DNA of 64,000 nt from DASYTH01 sp036002505 (GCF_036002505.1 NZ_DASYTH010000462.1:1-64000), one strand, 5' to 3'. Positions 48,895-56,889 are shown, counted from the stretch's first letter. The notes: generated by a model not told the origin, from the letters alone. Made by a program: numbers and translations.

Positions 48895-49881
48895 ATGACC
48901 GCACCCCTCGCGCATGCTGCTGTGCACCTGCCCGCGCTCGCCCCGCTCATCCCGCTCGTCGTCCCCCATAATCCACTGTGGACACCCGGGGAGCTTCGCG
49001 GCCTCACCGCCGCCGTCGCCTCGTCGCTGCGCGGGCCGCTGCTCGGCATCCTCCGCTTCACCGGCCCGCAGCGCTGGTGGGCCCGCCTCGCGCTGACCGA
49101 GGAGATCGAGCTGTGGCTGCTGTCCTGGCTCCCGGGCCAGGGCACCGCCCCGCACGACCACGGCGGCGCCGCCGGCGCGTTCACCGTGCTCCTGGGCGAA
49201 CTGGCCGAAACGTACCGCTACCCGGCCGGCCCGATCCGCCACCACCTGCACACCCCCGGCGCCGGCACCGGCTTCGGCTCCGGCCGCGCCCACCAGGTGC
49301 AGAACCTCGGTCCCGCCCGCGCCGCGTCGATCCACGCCTACTCGCCGCCGCTCGTCCCCACCCGGGAGTACGCTTCGCTGCGCGACATCCCCGCCGACAT
49401 CCCGCCCCTCCCCGCCCGCCGCACCCTCGCCGAACTACCCCGCCCGCCGCACCCTCGCCGAACTACGCCTGGAGCCGGTAGAACCATGAGTCGGATCGAC
49501 AAGGTCGTTGCGGAAGCCCGCGCCGGGCTCGCCCGGGTGACCCCGGAAGACGCCGCCCGCCGCCAAGCCGACGGCGCCTTCCTCGTCGACATCCGCCCGC
49601 ACGCCTTCCGCGCCGCCGAGGGCGAGATTCCGGACGCCGTGATCATCGAACGCAACGTGCTGGAATGGCGCCTCGACCCGGAAAGCCCGCACCGCATCCC
49701 GGAGGTCAGCGAAGAGTCGGTGGTGATCGTCGTCTGCAACGAGGGCGAAGCCTCCAGCCTCGCCGCCCGCGATCTGCAGGGCGTCGGCCTCCCGCACGCC
49801 ACCGACCTGATCGGCGGCTACCGGGCCTGGCGCGCCGCCGGCCTCCCCACCCGGCAGGGCGGCACCCCGGCCATTCCGTAG
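48895..49881 (+). CDS. cysteine dioxygenase fused in frame to rhodanese
   Basis: The open frame encodes 328 residues. Residues 1-185 are a cupin-type cysteine dioxygenase, which oxidises cysteine to cysteine sulfinate with Fe: HDHGGAAGAFTVLLGELAETY supplies His ligands and GRAHQVQNLG the third. Residues 198-328 are a complete rhodanese with its own MSRIDKVV start. Between them a 28-nt perfect duplication (49411-49438, 49439-49466) shifts the frame. Deleting one copy restores a stop TGA overlapping the rhodanese ATG (ATGA). So the fusion looks recent or is a sequence error. Expected to be induced by cysteine via the leader. Confidence 0.85.
   Translation: MTAPLAHAAVHLPALAPLIPLVVPHNPLWTPGELRGLTAAVASSLRGPLLGILRFTGPQRWWARLALTEEIELWLLSWLPGQGTAPHDHGGAAGAFTVLLGELAETYRYPAGPIRHHLHTPGAGTGFGSGRAHQVQNLGPARAASIHAYSPPLVPTREYASLRDIPADIPPLPARRTLAELPRPPHPRRTTPGAGRTMSRIDKVVAEARAGLARVTPEDAARRQADGAFLVDIRPHAFRAAEGEIPDAVIIERNVLEWRLDPESPHRIPEVSEESVVIVVCNEGEASSLAARDLQGVGLPHATDLIGGYRAWRAAGLPTRQGGTPAIP
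49411..49466 (+). repeat. 28-nt perfect tandem duplication causing gene fusion
   Basis: Two identical 28-nt copies beginning CCCGCCCGCCGCACC stand head to tail. The extra 28 nt is not a multiple of three, so it moves the dioxygenase frame into the rhodanese frame. With one copy removed the dioxygenase ends LRLEPVEP and stops in an ATGA overlap. Confidence 0.9.
49486..49881 (+). CDS. rhodanese-like sulfurtransferase (internal or separate start)
   Basis: This is the 131-residue rhodanese part of the fusion, which may still be made from its own ATG at 49486. It begins MSRIDKVVAEARAGLARVTPEDA, typical of stand-alone homologues that follow cysteine dioxygenase genes in actinomycetes, and contains DIRPHAFRAAEGEIPDAV, RNVLEWRLDPES and the active-site Cys in VVIVVCNEGEASS. 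It likely handles persulfide or thiosulfate sulfur released in cysteine catabolism. Listed separately because the ancestral arrangement was probably two coupled genes. Confidence 0.65.
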   Translation: MSRIDKVVAEARAGLARVTPEDAARRQADGAFLVDIRPHAFRAAEGEIPDAVIIERNVLEWRLDPESPHRIPEVSEESVVIVVCNEGEASSLAARDLQGVGLPHATDLIGGYRAWRAAGLPTRQGGTPAIP

Positions 49882-49882
49882 C

Positions 49883-50881
49883 TCACGTGCCAGGCCACAC
49901 CGACTTCCAGCGCCTGACCTCTGCCGTCGGTGCGACCACCAGGTGGATCTCGTCGACGAGCCCGGCGGCGAGGAACCGCGGGTACGCGGTGGTGCTCCCG
50001 TCGACCACGAGCCGCCGGATCCCGCGCTCCGCCAAGTCATGCATTACCGTGCGCAGGTCACCGCTCGGTTCGTAGACCAGCTTCCTGGTGTCGCCGTTGG
50101 GGATATGCGTCCGATCTGCTGAACGATCCTTCCCGACGGTCAGCGTGACCTCGAGCCGCTCCGCGGTGCCGGAAAGGATCGCGTCGCAGCCGGCCCGCAG
50201 GTGGTTGACCGGGTCCGTGACAGTGTCGACGCGGCCATCCACCGTCATCGCACAGGTGAGCACGACGTGCGGGTAGAGCATCGGGACGATCTCGTCCACC
50301 GACCACACACCGGCGGCGCCAGGCAGGCCGGCGAGGTACCCGGCGGCCTCCCGCAGGCTCCATCCGTGTGCCGAGAGCAGGCCGTGGCCGAGCATCCTCA
50401 GGTACGGCGGTGCCGGCGCGACGAGCGGTTCCTGGCCGAACGACCAGGGCGCGGTGAACGTGAGCATCGGGTGGTCGTCGTGGTCCCCGAGATGGATCAA
50501 GGTCTCGTAGCGGCCGTCCCCCAGCCGGGCCCGGCCGTTCGCCAGCACCTCGCGCAGATCGAGGTCGGTGCCGGGCTCCCGGTACATCTCCTGTTCACGC
50601 ACGTCGGCGAACTGCTTCTGCGTGATCAAGTAGGCCCGCGCGTGGGCGACACCGGGCAACTCTGGGTCGAAGAACGCCCGACCGCCGCCCCACACCGGCG
50701 ACTCGGTGGCGAAATAGACCCCGCCCGGCACCGAGCAACCGCGGATCGCCAGCGGTGGGGTGCGGTCGCGGCAACCCGGATAGCTCCGGTTGCCACCGTC
50801 CGGGGTCCCACCCGCGACGTAACAGGTGAACCGGTCGACATGCATGTTCGACCCGTAGCTCACGTACCACACCAGGCTCAT
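49883..50881 (-). CDS. GGCT-like domain fused to RibD C-terminal-like domain
   Basis: This is a 332-residue protein. The N-terminal 200 residues start VWYVSYGSNMHVDRFTCYV, the YGSNM loop of gamma-glutamylcyclotransferase-like folds, with a long acidic core. From about residue 215 the sequence becomes RibD-C-like: LTCAMTVDGRVDT, AGCDAILSG, RRLVVDGSTTAYPRFLAAGLVDEIHLVVAP; it is shorter than a full reductase domain. I choose the ATG at 50879-50881; the extension to 50914 is unlikely. Function unclear; possibly a reductase acting on a glutamyl-modified pterin or amide. It converges with the rhodanese gene with a 1-nt gap. Confidence 0.75.
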   Translation of the reverse strand: MSLVWYVSYGSNMHVDRFTCYVAGGTPDGGNRSYPGCRDRTPPLAIRGCSVPGGVYFATESPVWGGGRAFFDPELPGVAHARAYLITQKQFADVREQEMYREPGTDLDLREVLANGRARLGDGRYETLIHLGDHDDHPMLTFTAPWSFGQEPLVAPAPPYLRMLGHGLLSAHGWSLREAAGYLAGLPGAAGVWSVDEIVPMLYPHVVLTCAMTVDGRVDTVTDPVNHLRAGCDAILSGTAERLEVTLTVGKDRSADRTHIPNGDTRKLVYEPSGDLRTVMHDLAERGIRRLVVDGSTTAYPRFLAAGLVDEIHLVVAPTAEVRRWKSVWPGT

Positions 50882-50922
50882 CCCACGATCCTCTCGTCCC
50901 GCCGTTCCACACATCTATCGTA

Positions 50923-50939
50923 GGATCGTTCAACAATCC
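50923..50939. promoter_or_regulatory. palindromic operator-like site
   Basis: GGATCGTTCAACAATCC is a near-perfect palindrome with one mismatched pair, resembling GntR-family operators (GTTNAAC core). It lies between the divergent GGCT-RibD and YggT genes, over the likely promoter of the leftward gene (TACGAT at about 50916-50921 as -10). No GntR gene is close, so the regulator would act from elsewhere. Confidence 0.5.
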
Positions 50940-51079
50940 CGCAATAGTGCGACCGGGCGACCTGATCGGTTTTCGACCTGACAATCCGCTGAGAACTCCG
51001 CAAAAACGGCACTTTCGGCCCCGCTCCCCCCGTTGACAACGATGAGACGGCCAACGCGGCCAGCACGGAGGAGTTCGTC

Positions 51080-51355
51080 ATGAGCATCATCGGAGACCTG
51101 CTGGGCTTCGCCCTGACGGCGTTCATCGTGCTGCTGATCGCGCGCATGATCCTGGACTGGACGCAGCTGCTGGCCAACCGCCCGGGGTGGGCCGGCCGGG
51201 CTCGCGCGCTGGCACACGCCGGCACCGAACCGGTGATCGCGCCGGTCCGCCGGGTGCTGCCACCGGTCCGAGCCGGCGGCCTGTCCATCGACCTGGCGTT
51301 CACCGCGGTGTTCATCCTCGCCCTCATCCTGCGCTCCATCGCCTTCAGCCTCTGA
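51080..51355 (+). CDS. YggT-family membrane protein
   Basis: This is a 91-residue YggT protein with two membrane helices (FALTAFIVLLIARMILDW and the C-terminal SIDLAFTAVFILALILRSI). The conserved cytoplasmic loop TEPVIAPVRRVLPPV between them is diagnostic. GGAGG precedes the ATG. YggT proteins affect cell division or membrane-potential homeostasis; in actinomycetes a YggT gene usually sits in the sepF-divIVA cluster, so this is a second, free-standing copy or a displaced one. Confidence 0.9.
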   Translation: MSIIGDLLGFALTAFIVLLIARMILDWTQLLANRPGWAGRARALAHAGTEPVIAPVRRVLPPVRAGGLSIDLAFTAVFILALILRSIAFSL

Positions 51356-51402
51356 CCGCCCCAGCCCTGACGTCGATCCAGCTCGGGCGCTTCCGTGCGA
51401 GG

Positions 51403-52248
51403 ATGATCGGGATGGGGTCTTATGTAGAGCGTCCGCCGTTGCCGGAGTTGGCGGAGGTGGTGCGGACGGTCTGGATCCAGCGCACCGGTGCGGCGCCGTA
51501 CGTGCAGCGGCACCTGCCCACCGGCGGGGTCGAGATCCACTTTCCGATCGGTGGCCGTCCGCTGCTGGCCGGTCCGCTGACCGGTCCGGAGATCGAGGTC
51601 ATTCCGGCGCACACCACCGTCGTGGGTGTGCGGTTCCAACCGGGGACCGCGCCGCGCCTGCCGACGGTGCTCGACGACCTGGTGGACCAGCGCCTGTGCC
51701 TGGCGGAGCTGTGGGGAAGTACGGTGGACCGCCTGGTGGAGACGATGGCCGGGGCCGGGACACCCGAGCGGGCGCTCACGCTCCTGCAGGCCCACCTCGT
51801 GCAGGAGTTTCGCCGTGCGGTCCGGGTGGATCCGCTGGTGGTCGAGGCCGTGCGGGCGCTGATGCCCTGGCACCCGGTCACCATCGACACCCTGGCCGCC
51901 CACCTGGCCCTCTCCGCGAGCCAACTGCGCCGCCGCTGCCTGCACGCGGTGGGGGTCAGTCCCAAGGTCCTCCAGCGGACGTTGCGGTTCCAGGGATATC
52001 TCGCGCTGGCTCAGGCCGGCGCCATCGCCACGGGCCGGCGCGGTACGGACGGCATGGCGGGGCTGGCGATTGACGCGGGTTACGCCGACCAGGCACACCT
52101 CAGCCGGGAATGCCTCCGCCTGACCGGCGTCACCCCGCGCCGGCTCCTCGGTGGCGGCGACACCGAGCACTGCCTCTGCAGCCACGACCATTCCGCCTCA
52201 TATCAGCCCTTCCTTGCCACCCGGAACAGGCCGCCGCTCCGGCTCTGA
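51403..52248 (+). CDS. AraC-family transcriptional regulator
   Basis: This is a 281-residue AraC-type regulator. The N-terminal domain is of the DUF6597 type (YVERPPLPELAEVVRTVWIQR, HLPTGGVEIHFPIG, GVRFQPGTAPRLP). The C-terminal double helix-turn-helix has IDTLAAHLALSASQLRRRCLHAVGVSPK and AIDAGYADQAHLSRECLRLTGVTPRRLL. ATG 51403 or 51412 may start it; GAGG precedes both. It lies upstream of the reductase and epimerase genes, which it may control. Confidence 0.92.
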   Translation: MIGMGSYVERPPLPELAEVVRTVWIQRTGAAPYVQRHLPTGGVEIHFPIGGRPLLAGPLTGPEIEVIPAHTTVVGVRFQPGTAPRLPTVLDDLVDQRLCLAELWGSTVDRLVETMAGAGTPERALTLLQAHLVQEFRRAVRVDPLVVEAVRALMPWHPVTIDTLAAHLALSASQLRRRCLHAVGVSPKVLQRTLRFQGYLALAQAGAIATGRRGTDGMAGLAIDAGYADQAHLSRECLRLTGVTPRRLLGGGDTEHCLCSHDHSASYQPFLATRNRPPLRL

Positions 52249-52360
52249 CCCTGCACGATTCGTTCAAGACCCGAGGTCACCCCGCTCGTAGTTTCGAGCT
52301 CGTGCCTGACCTGGCCGAGTTCGCCGACGCAACCGGCGGCGAGTCTGATCAAGGAGAGAC

Positions 52361-52960
52361 ATGAGCAAGGTCATCTGTGCCCTGGCCGTCTCGGTGGACG
52401 GCTACATCACCGGTCGTGGCCCGGGCCCCGGGCGTGGGCTCGGCGACGCCGGATTCCTCTTCGACTGGTACTTCGACGGGGACACGCCGAGCCGGGTGTT
52501 CGACGGGTTCAAGCTCAGCGAGCCCAGCGCCCGCGTCTTCGACGCCCTCGCCGCCCGCGTGGGCGCGATCATCTCCGGACGGAACACCTACGACGACTCC
52601 GAGGAGTTCGGCGGCGGCGGCCCGCACCCGACCGCGCCGTTGTTCATCCTCAGCCACCGGCCGGCGCCCCGGACCGAGGAGTCCGAGCGCCAGACGCTGA
52701 TCACCACCGGCATCGAGGACGCGGTGGCGGCGGCCAAGGCAGCGGCCGGGGGCAAGGACGTCGGCCTCCAGGGCGGCGGCGTCGTCACCGAGGCGCTCAA
52801 GGCCGGGCTGGTGGACGAGTTCGTCCTGCACCAGGTGCCGGTCCTGCTCGGTGGCGGCCGCCCGTACTTCCAGGAGCTGCCGTCGCATGTGCGGCTCCGC
52901 CTGGTCGAGGCCGTCCCGGCACCCGGCGTGACCCACCTGCACTACGAGGTGGTCCGATGA
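52361..52960 (+). CDS. dihydrofolate reductase/RibD-type reductase
   Basis: This is a 199-residue RibD C-terminal-like reductase. It begins KVICALAVSVDGYITG and carries ISGRNTYDD, the NADPH-binding GGKDVGLQGGGVVTEALKAGLVDEFVLHQVPVLLGGG. GGAGAG precedes the ATG. It overlaps the epimerase gene by 4 nt, so both form an operon under the AraC-type regulator. Natural substrate unknown. Confidence 0.92.
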   Translation: MSKVICALAVSVDGYITGRGPGPGRGLGDAGFLFDWYFDGDTPSRVFDGFKLSEPSARVFDALAARVGAIISGRNTYDDSEEFGGGGPHPTAPLFILSHRPAPRTEESERQTLITTGIEDAVAAAKAAAGGKDVGLQGGGVVTEALKAGLVDEFVLHQVPVLLGGGRPYFQELPSHVRLRLVEAVPAPGVTHLHYEVVR

Positions 52961-53877
52961 TCCTCGTCACCGGAGGGTTGGGCATGATCGGCGCCCACAC
53001 CGCCCGCGCGCTCCTCGACCTCGGCCACGAGGTCGTCGTCACCTCTCACCGCAGGGCAGAGGTCCCGTCGTTCCTCGCCGGCCGGGTCACCGTGGAGCAC
53101 CTCGACGTCACCGACCGGGACGCCTTTCTCGCCCTCGGCGGTCGCCACGACATCAGCGACATCGTCCACCTCGCCGGCAGCATCCCCGGCGAGGATCCGG
53201 TCCACTACTTCCGCACGGACACGACCGGCCTGCTCAACGCGCTGGACGCCGCCCGCACCTGGGGCGTGCGCCGGTTCGCGGTCGCCAGCAGCCTCGGCGT
53301 GTACGTCGGCCGGACCGAGATCCCCTGGCACGAGGAGCTCGCGCTGCCCACCGCGGACCTGCCGCACCTGATCATCGCCTTCAAGAAGGCCGTCGAACCC
53401 CTCACCACCCACAGCCTCCAGGGCACCGGGATCGAGCCGGTCGTACTCCGGATCGGGAGCATCTGGGGACCGCTGATGGATCCGGAATCACCGTTCAACC
53501 ACATCCCGCCGTATATCAGCGCCGTGCTCCGCGGTGAACAGCCGCGGCCGCTGCACGCCGACGACGGTGGCGACAGCTGCTACGCGCCCGACGCCGGACG
53601 CGCGATCGCCCTCCTGACGACCGCGCAGACCCTGCGGCACAACACCTACAACGTGTCCAGCGGCCGGCCGTTCGCCAACCGCGAACTCGCCGACGCCCTG
53701 CGGGCCATCACCCCCGGCCTGCGGCTCGACCTCCTGCCCGGACGGCAGCACGGCCCCGGCGACGACCCCTACCTCGACATCGCCCGGCTCACCCACGACA
53801 CCGGCTTCAAGCCGGCCTTCGACGTCGCCACGGCCGTCGCCGACTACGTCGCCTGGCGCGCCGACAACCCCCGCTGA
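52957..53877 (+). CDS. NAD(P)-dependent epimerase/dehydratase
   Basis: This is a 306-residue extended SDR. The nucleotide motif is VTGGLGMIGAHTARALL; the sequence then runs VVHLAGSIPGEDP, and SSLGVYVGR. The usual catalytic YxxxK is degenerate: the region after SSLGVY reads LIIAFKKAVEPL, so Phe-Lys-Lys replaces Tyr-x-x-x-Lys. Late features RIGSIWGP and YNVSSGRPFANRE are typical. It overlaps the preceding reductase gene (ATGA). Confidence 0.88.
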   Translation: MILVTGGLGMIGAHTARALLDLGHEVVVTSHRRAEVPSFLAGRVTVEHLDVTDRDAFLALGGRHDISDIVHLAGSIPGEDPVHYFRTDTTGLLNALDAARTWGVRRFAVASSLGVYVGRTEIPWHEELALPTADLPHLIIAFKKAVEPLTTHSLQGTGIEPVVLRIGSIWGPLMDPESPFNHIPPYISAVLRGEQPRPLHADDGGDSCYAPDAGRAIALLTTAQTLRHNTYNVSSGRPFANRELADALRAITPGLRLDLLPGRQHGPGDDPYLDIARLTHDTGFKPAFDVATAVADYVAWRADNPR

Positions 53878-53889
53878 AGGAGCACCCCC

Positions 53890-54060
53890 ATGCTTGACCC
53901 CACGTGCGCCCCGTCCTCGACGGCAGCTCGATCGCTCACCCCGCCACCGTCCTGCCAGATGGCTCGCCCCACACCACTCCCGTCTATGTCAGCACCCACG
54001 GCGACCGCATCGACTTCTTCACCGGCTTGGGCATGCGCAAAGCACGCAACCTGCGCCGCG
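53890..54060 (+). pseudogene. truncated PPOX/F420-type oxidase fragment
   Basis: Immediately after the epimerase, a frame beginning at GTG 53904 encodes about 52 residues, PVLDGSSIAHPATVLPDGSP to RIDFFTGLGMRKARNLRR, an N-terminal PPOX-family strand pattern. The annotated ATG (53890) is out of frame with it, and homology ends at about 54060, where the stop of the low-GC convergent gene begins. So the start is frame-shifted and the rest is lost. I call it a remnant. Confidence 0.7.
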
Positions 54061-54062
54061 GA

Positions 54063-55172
54063 TCAGTCTCGCGCCAGCACGTCGGTTGGGAAAAACGTGC
54101 GGATGGGCACCTGCTCCTTGCGGATCATCCGATCCAGCAGATCGACGCCGGTTTCGGCGACCTTGTGGGAGTCCTGATGGACCGTCGCACGAAGCGGGCT
54201 TGGGCCGGCATCGATCAATGCTTTGGCCTGTGGAGTGCCGTCGACGCCGACGACGATCGTGTCGACCACGGTCGTGGGTTCGACGGAAAGAAGCCCATCG
54301 ACCGTGCCCAGGGCCATTTCATCGTTCGTGCAGAAGATGACGTCGAGCCCCTGCCCATTGAGGCGGGCACGTTTCAGCTGCCTCCGCGTCACGTCGCGTG
54401 CCCGTAGGCGATCAAAGTCGGCCTTGTCCTCAAGCACGAGCACAGGACTCAGCTTGGCCATGAGTTCCTCCTTGAATCGCTGCTGGCGCTGGTGCTGCGA
54501 ATCACCGCCGATGACGAGGACGGTCGGGCAGGGAGTCTGCTTTTGGACCAGGTATTCGGCGACCCAGCCCGCCGCTGCCACGCCGATCTCGGCGGCGCTG
54601 TACCCGACGAATGCCGCGTTGGCGGGATAGTGGAACTCGTTCTCAAACGGTTCAACGTCAAGGAAGACCACCGGAAGGGCCAGCTTCCCGCAGAAGTCGA
54701 CGAGGTCTTTCTGCATGCGGTCCGCCAGTTGAGGAATGACCGCGATGACGAATCCGCCGACATAGTCGTCCTTGTGCTCGAGGACCTGCCGCAGGCAGTG
54801 CAGTTGGCCAACGGCGCTGTAGTCCGGATCGGTAATCCTGAGCTCGAGAGCGTACCCCCGCTGGTCAAGAACGCTGTGCAGGTTACGTACCAGCTTGGCT
54901 ACATAGTGCTTTTGATCGAATGCCGATATAACCAGAAATACTCGTTTCGTCCGCGCGCTTCGGGGACGCTGTCGCAGCAGTGCAGAACCCAATGTGACGA
55001 GCAGAAACCCTGAGGCACCAAGCAACGACCACAGCGGCACCGGAATGATCAGCAGGCGCGGATTGAACACGTTGCCGATGGCACCGGCGATGGCGATCAC
55101 GCAGAGGCCACTCAAGGTCGACGGGCCGACAGAGGACCATCGCGAACTTCTCGCTTGATCAGGAACGCGCAC
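54063..55172 (-). CDS. membrane-anchored periplasmic-binding-protein-like receptor
   Basis: This is a 369-residue protein. Two membrane helices (about 18-37 and 44-64) are followed by a PBP-I/LacI-type sugar-binding fold: FLVISAFDQKHYVAKLVRNL, VIAVIPQLADRMQ, PVVFLDVEPF, VIGGDSQHQRQQRFKEEL, VIFCTNDEMALGTVDGL, VVGVDGTPQAKALIDAGPSPLRATVHQD. Usual PBPs are free or lipid-anchored; here the anchor is N-terminal and no transporter or kinase is adjacent. GC is visibly lower than the flanks. Start is GTG 55172. Acquired by transfer, probably as a sensor. Confidence 0.78.
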   Translation of the reverse strand: MRVPDQARSSRWSSVGPSTLSGLCVIAIAGAIGNVFNPRLLIIPVPLWSLLGASGFLLVTLGSALLRQRPRSARTKRVFLVISAFDQKHYVAKLVRNLHSVLDQRGYALELRITDPDYSAVGQLHCLRQVLEHKDDYVGGFVIAVIPQLADRMQKDLVDFCGKLALPVVFLDVEPFENEFHYPANAAFVGYSAAEIGVAAAGWVAEYLVQKQTPCPTVLVIGGDSQHQRQQRFKEELMAKLSPVLVLEDKADFDRLRARDVTRRQLKRARLNGQGLDVIFCTNDEMALGTVDGLLSVEPTTVVDTIVVGVDGTPQAKALIDAGPSPLRATVHQDSHKVAETGVDLLDRMIRKEQVPIRTFFPTDVLARD

Positions 55173-55298
55173 GGTCGCTCCCCTCCAGGGGCATGCCCAG
55201 GTCCGGCGAACGGTGCTACAAATTTACTAGCCTTTGCGGCTGTGGGAGATAGAACAAGTTGCCAGTATTTTGCCACGTGTGAACCGGGTGCCCCGGTG

Positions 55299-55880
55299 TC
55301 AACGCGGGGGGCGGGCGCGGAGGTGGAGGCGTTCACCCTGGGGGCCGAAGAGGCTGAGGACCTCGGTGGGGTGCGGGGTGGGGTTGCCGAACCAGTGCGG
55401 GATGTGGGTGTCGAACTCGGCGGCTTCGCCGGGGTTGAGGGTGACGTCGTGCTCGCCGAGGACGAGGCGGAGGTGGCCGGACAGCACGTAGAGCCATTCG
55501 TAGCCCTCGTGGGTCTTGGGTTGCGGCTCGGCGGTGGGGGTGCCCGGCGGGATGATCAGTTTGTAGGCCTGGATGCCGCCCGGGCGGCGGGTCAGCGGCA
55601 ACAGGGTCATGCCGTGGCGCTCGATGGGGCGGGGGTGGATGCGGGGGTCGCCGGTGGGGGGCGCGGCGACGAGGTCGTCGAGCGGGACCTGGTGGGCCTG
55701 GGCCAGGCGGAGCAGGACCTCGAGGGTGGGGCGGCGCTGGCCGGACTCCAGGCGGGACAGGGTGCTGACCGAGATGCCGGTGGTCTTGGACAGCTGCGAC
55801 AGGGTCGCGCCGCGGCGCTGGCGTACGGCGCGGAGGCGGGGGCCGACGGCGTCGAGCGCCGCGCCGAGGTCGTTTGCCAC
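55299..55880 (-). CDS. XRE regulator with cupin sensor domain
   Basis: This is a 193-residue regulator. The XRE helix-turn-helix is LRAVRQRRGATLSQLSKTTGISVSTLSRLESGQRRPTLEVLLRLA (split about residues 15-60), and the cupin domain ends PGEAAEFDTHIPHWFGNPTPHPTEVLSLFG with metal-type His residues. The GTG at 55878-55880 is chosen since a perfect operator dyad lies at 55883-55900; an alternative start at 55916 would put the dyad inside the gene. It diverges from the thioredoxin-reductase-like gene, which it likely controls. Confidence 0.9.
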   Translation of the reverse strand: MANDLGAALDAVGPRLRAVRQRRGATLSQLSKTTGISVSTLSRLESGQRRPTLEVLLRLAQAHQVPLDDLVAAPPTGDPRIHPRPIERHGMTLLPLTRRPGGIQAYKLIIPPGTPTAEPQPKTHEGYEWLYVLSGHLRLVLGEHDVTLNPGEAAEFDTHIPHWFGNPTPHPTEVLSLFGPQGERLHLRARPPR

Positions 55881-55882
55881 TT

Positions 55883-55900
55883 CGGCAACATTACTTGCCG
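55883..55900. promoter_or_regulatory. XRE operator-like dyad
   Basis: CGGCAACATTACTTGCCG is a perfect 6-6-6 inverted repeat. A further TTTGCC half-site lies at 55873-55878. It lies between the divergent XRE and thioredoxin-reductase-like genes. Confidence 0.65.
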
Positions 55901-55930
55901 GATGGTCTGGCCACACGGATAGTCCGGGTT

Positions 55931-56881
55931 GTGAATGAGAAATATGACGTGGTGGTGATCGGTGGGGGCGCAGCCGGGCTCAGTGGGGCGTTGGCACTGG
56001 TGCGGGCGCGGCGGCGGGTGCTGGTGATCGACGACGGCACGCCGCGGAACGCGCCGGCGGGGCAGGTGCACAACTTCCTGACCCGGGACGGCACGCCGCC
56101 CGGTGAGCTGCTGGCGGCGGGGCGCGCGGAGGTCGCCGGGTACGGCGGCGAATTCGTGTTCGGCGCGGTCACGGCGGCCGAGCGGGCCGGGGACGACCTC
56201 CGGGTGGCGCTCGGCGATCAGACGGCGCTGGCGCGGCGGTTACTGGTGACGACGGGGCTGGTGGACGAGTTGCCCGAGGTGGTGGGGCTGGCCGCACGGT
56301 GGGGGCGGGACGTGCTGCACTGTCCGTACTGCCACGGCTGGGAGGTGCGGGACCAGGCCATCGGGGTCCTGGCCAGCGGCCCGCTCGCGGTGCACCAGGC
56401 GTTGCTGTTCCGGCAGCTCAGCGACGACGTCACGCTGTTCCGGCACACCGGGCCTGACCTCACCGAAGAGCAGTGGGAGCAGCTCGCGGCGCGCGGGATC
56501 GCGGTCGTGGACGGGGAGGTCGCCGCCGTGGAGGTCACCGGCGACGCGCTGACCGGGGTCCGGCTGCGCGGTGGCCCGGTCGTGCCGTGCCAGGCGCTGG
56601 CGGTGCAGCCGTTCTTCCGGGCCCGCGCGGGGGTGCTCGGCTCGCTCGGCCTGGAGCCGGAACCGATGGAGATCAACGGGCAGGTCATCGGCACCCGGAT
56701 CCCCGCCGACCAGCGCGGCGCCACGGAGGTCGCCGGCGTGTGGGTGGCCGGCAACGTCACCGACCCGATGGCCCAGGTGATCAGCGCCGCCGCCGCGGGC
56801 CTGCACACCGCCGCGGCGATCAACGCCGACCTGGTCGAGGAGGACGCCCGACAGGCCGCCGCCACCCGCGTCCCGGCATGA
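55931..56881 (+). CDS. thioredoxin-reductase-like FAD oxidoreductase
   Basis: This is a 316-residue FAD/NAD(P) disulfide oxidoreductase. The FAD motif is VVVIGGGAAGLSGALAL, the redox-active CxxC is LHCPYCHGWEV, and the NAD-binding loop is degenerate (GVLASGPLAVHQALL). The C-terminal FAD motif is VAGVWVAGNVTDPMAQVISAAAAGL. GTG 55931 is taken as start (NEKYDVVVIGG follows). It is divergent from the XRE regulator. It may reduce a dithiol partner or form disulfides, as in GliT-like oxidases; no partner is in view. Confidence 0.9.
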   Translation: MNEKYDVVVIGGGAAGLSGALALVRARRRVLVIDDGTPRNAPAGQVHNFLTRDGTPPGELLAAGRAEVAGYGGEFVFGAVTAAERAGDDLRVALGDQTALARRLLVTTGLVDELPEVVGLAARWGRDVLHCPYCHGWEVRDQAIGVLASGPLAVHQALLFRQLSDDVTLFRHTGPDLTEEQWEQLAARGIAVVDGEVAAVEVTGDALTGVRLRGGPVVPCQALAVQPFFRARAGVLGSLGLEPEPMEINGQVIGTRIPADQRGATEVAGVWVAGNVTDPMAQVISAAAAGLHTAAAINADLVEEDARQAAATRVPA

Positions 56882-56889
56882 GCAGTGGG

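Noticed and set aside
54063..55172. LacI-family regulator
   Set aside because: The sugar-binding fold fits, but the N-terminus is two membrane helices and not a helix-turn-helix.
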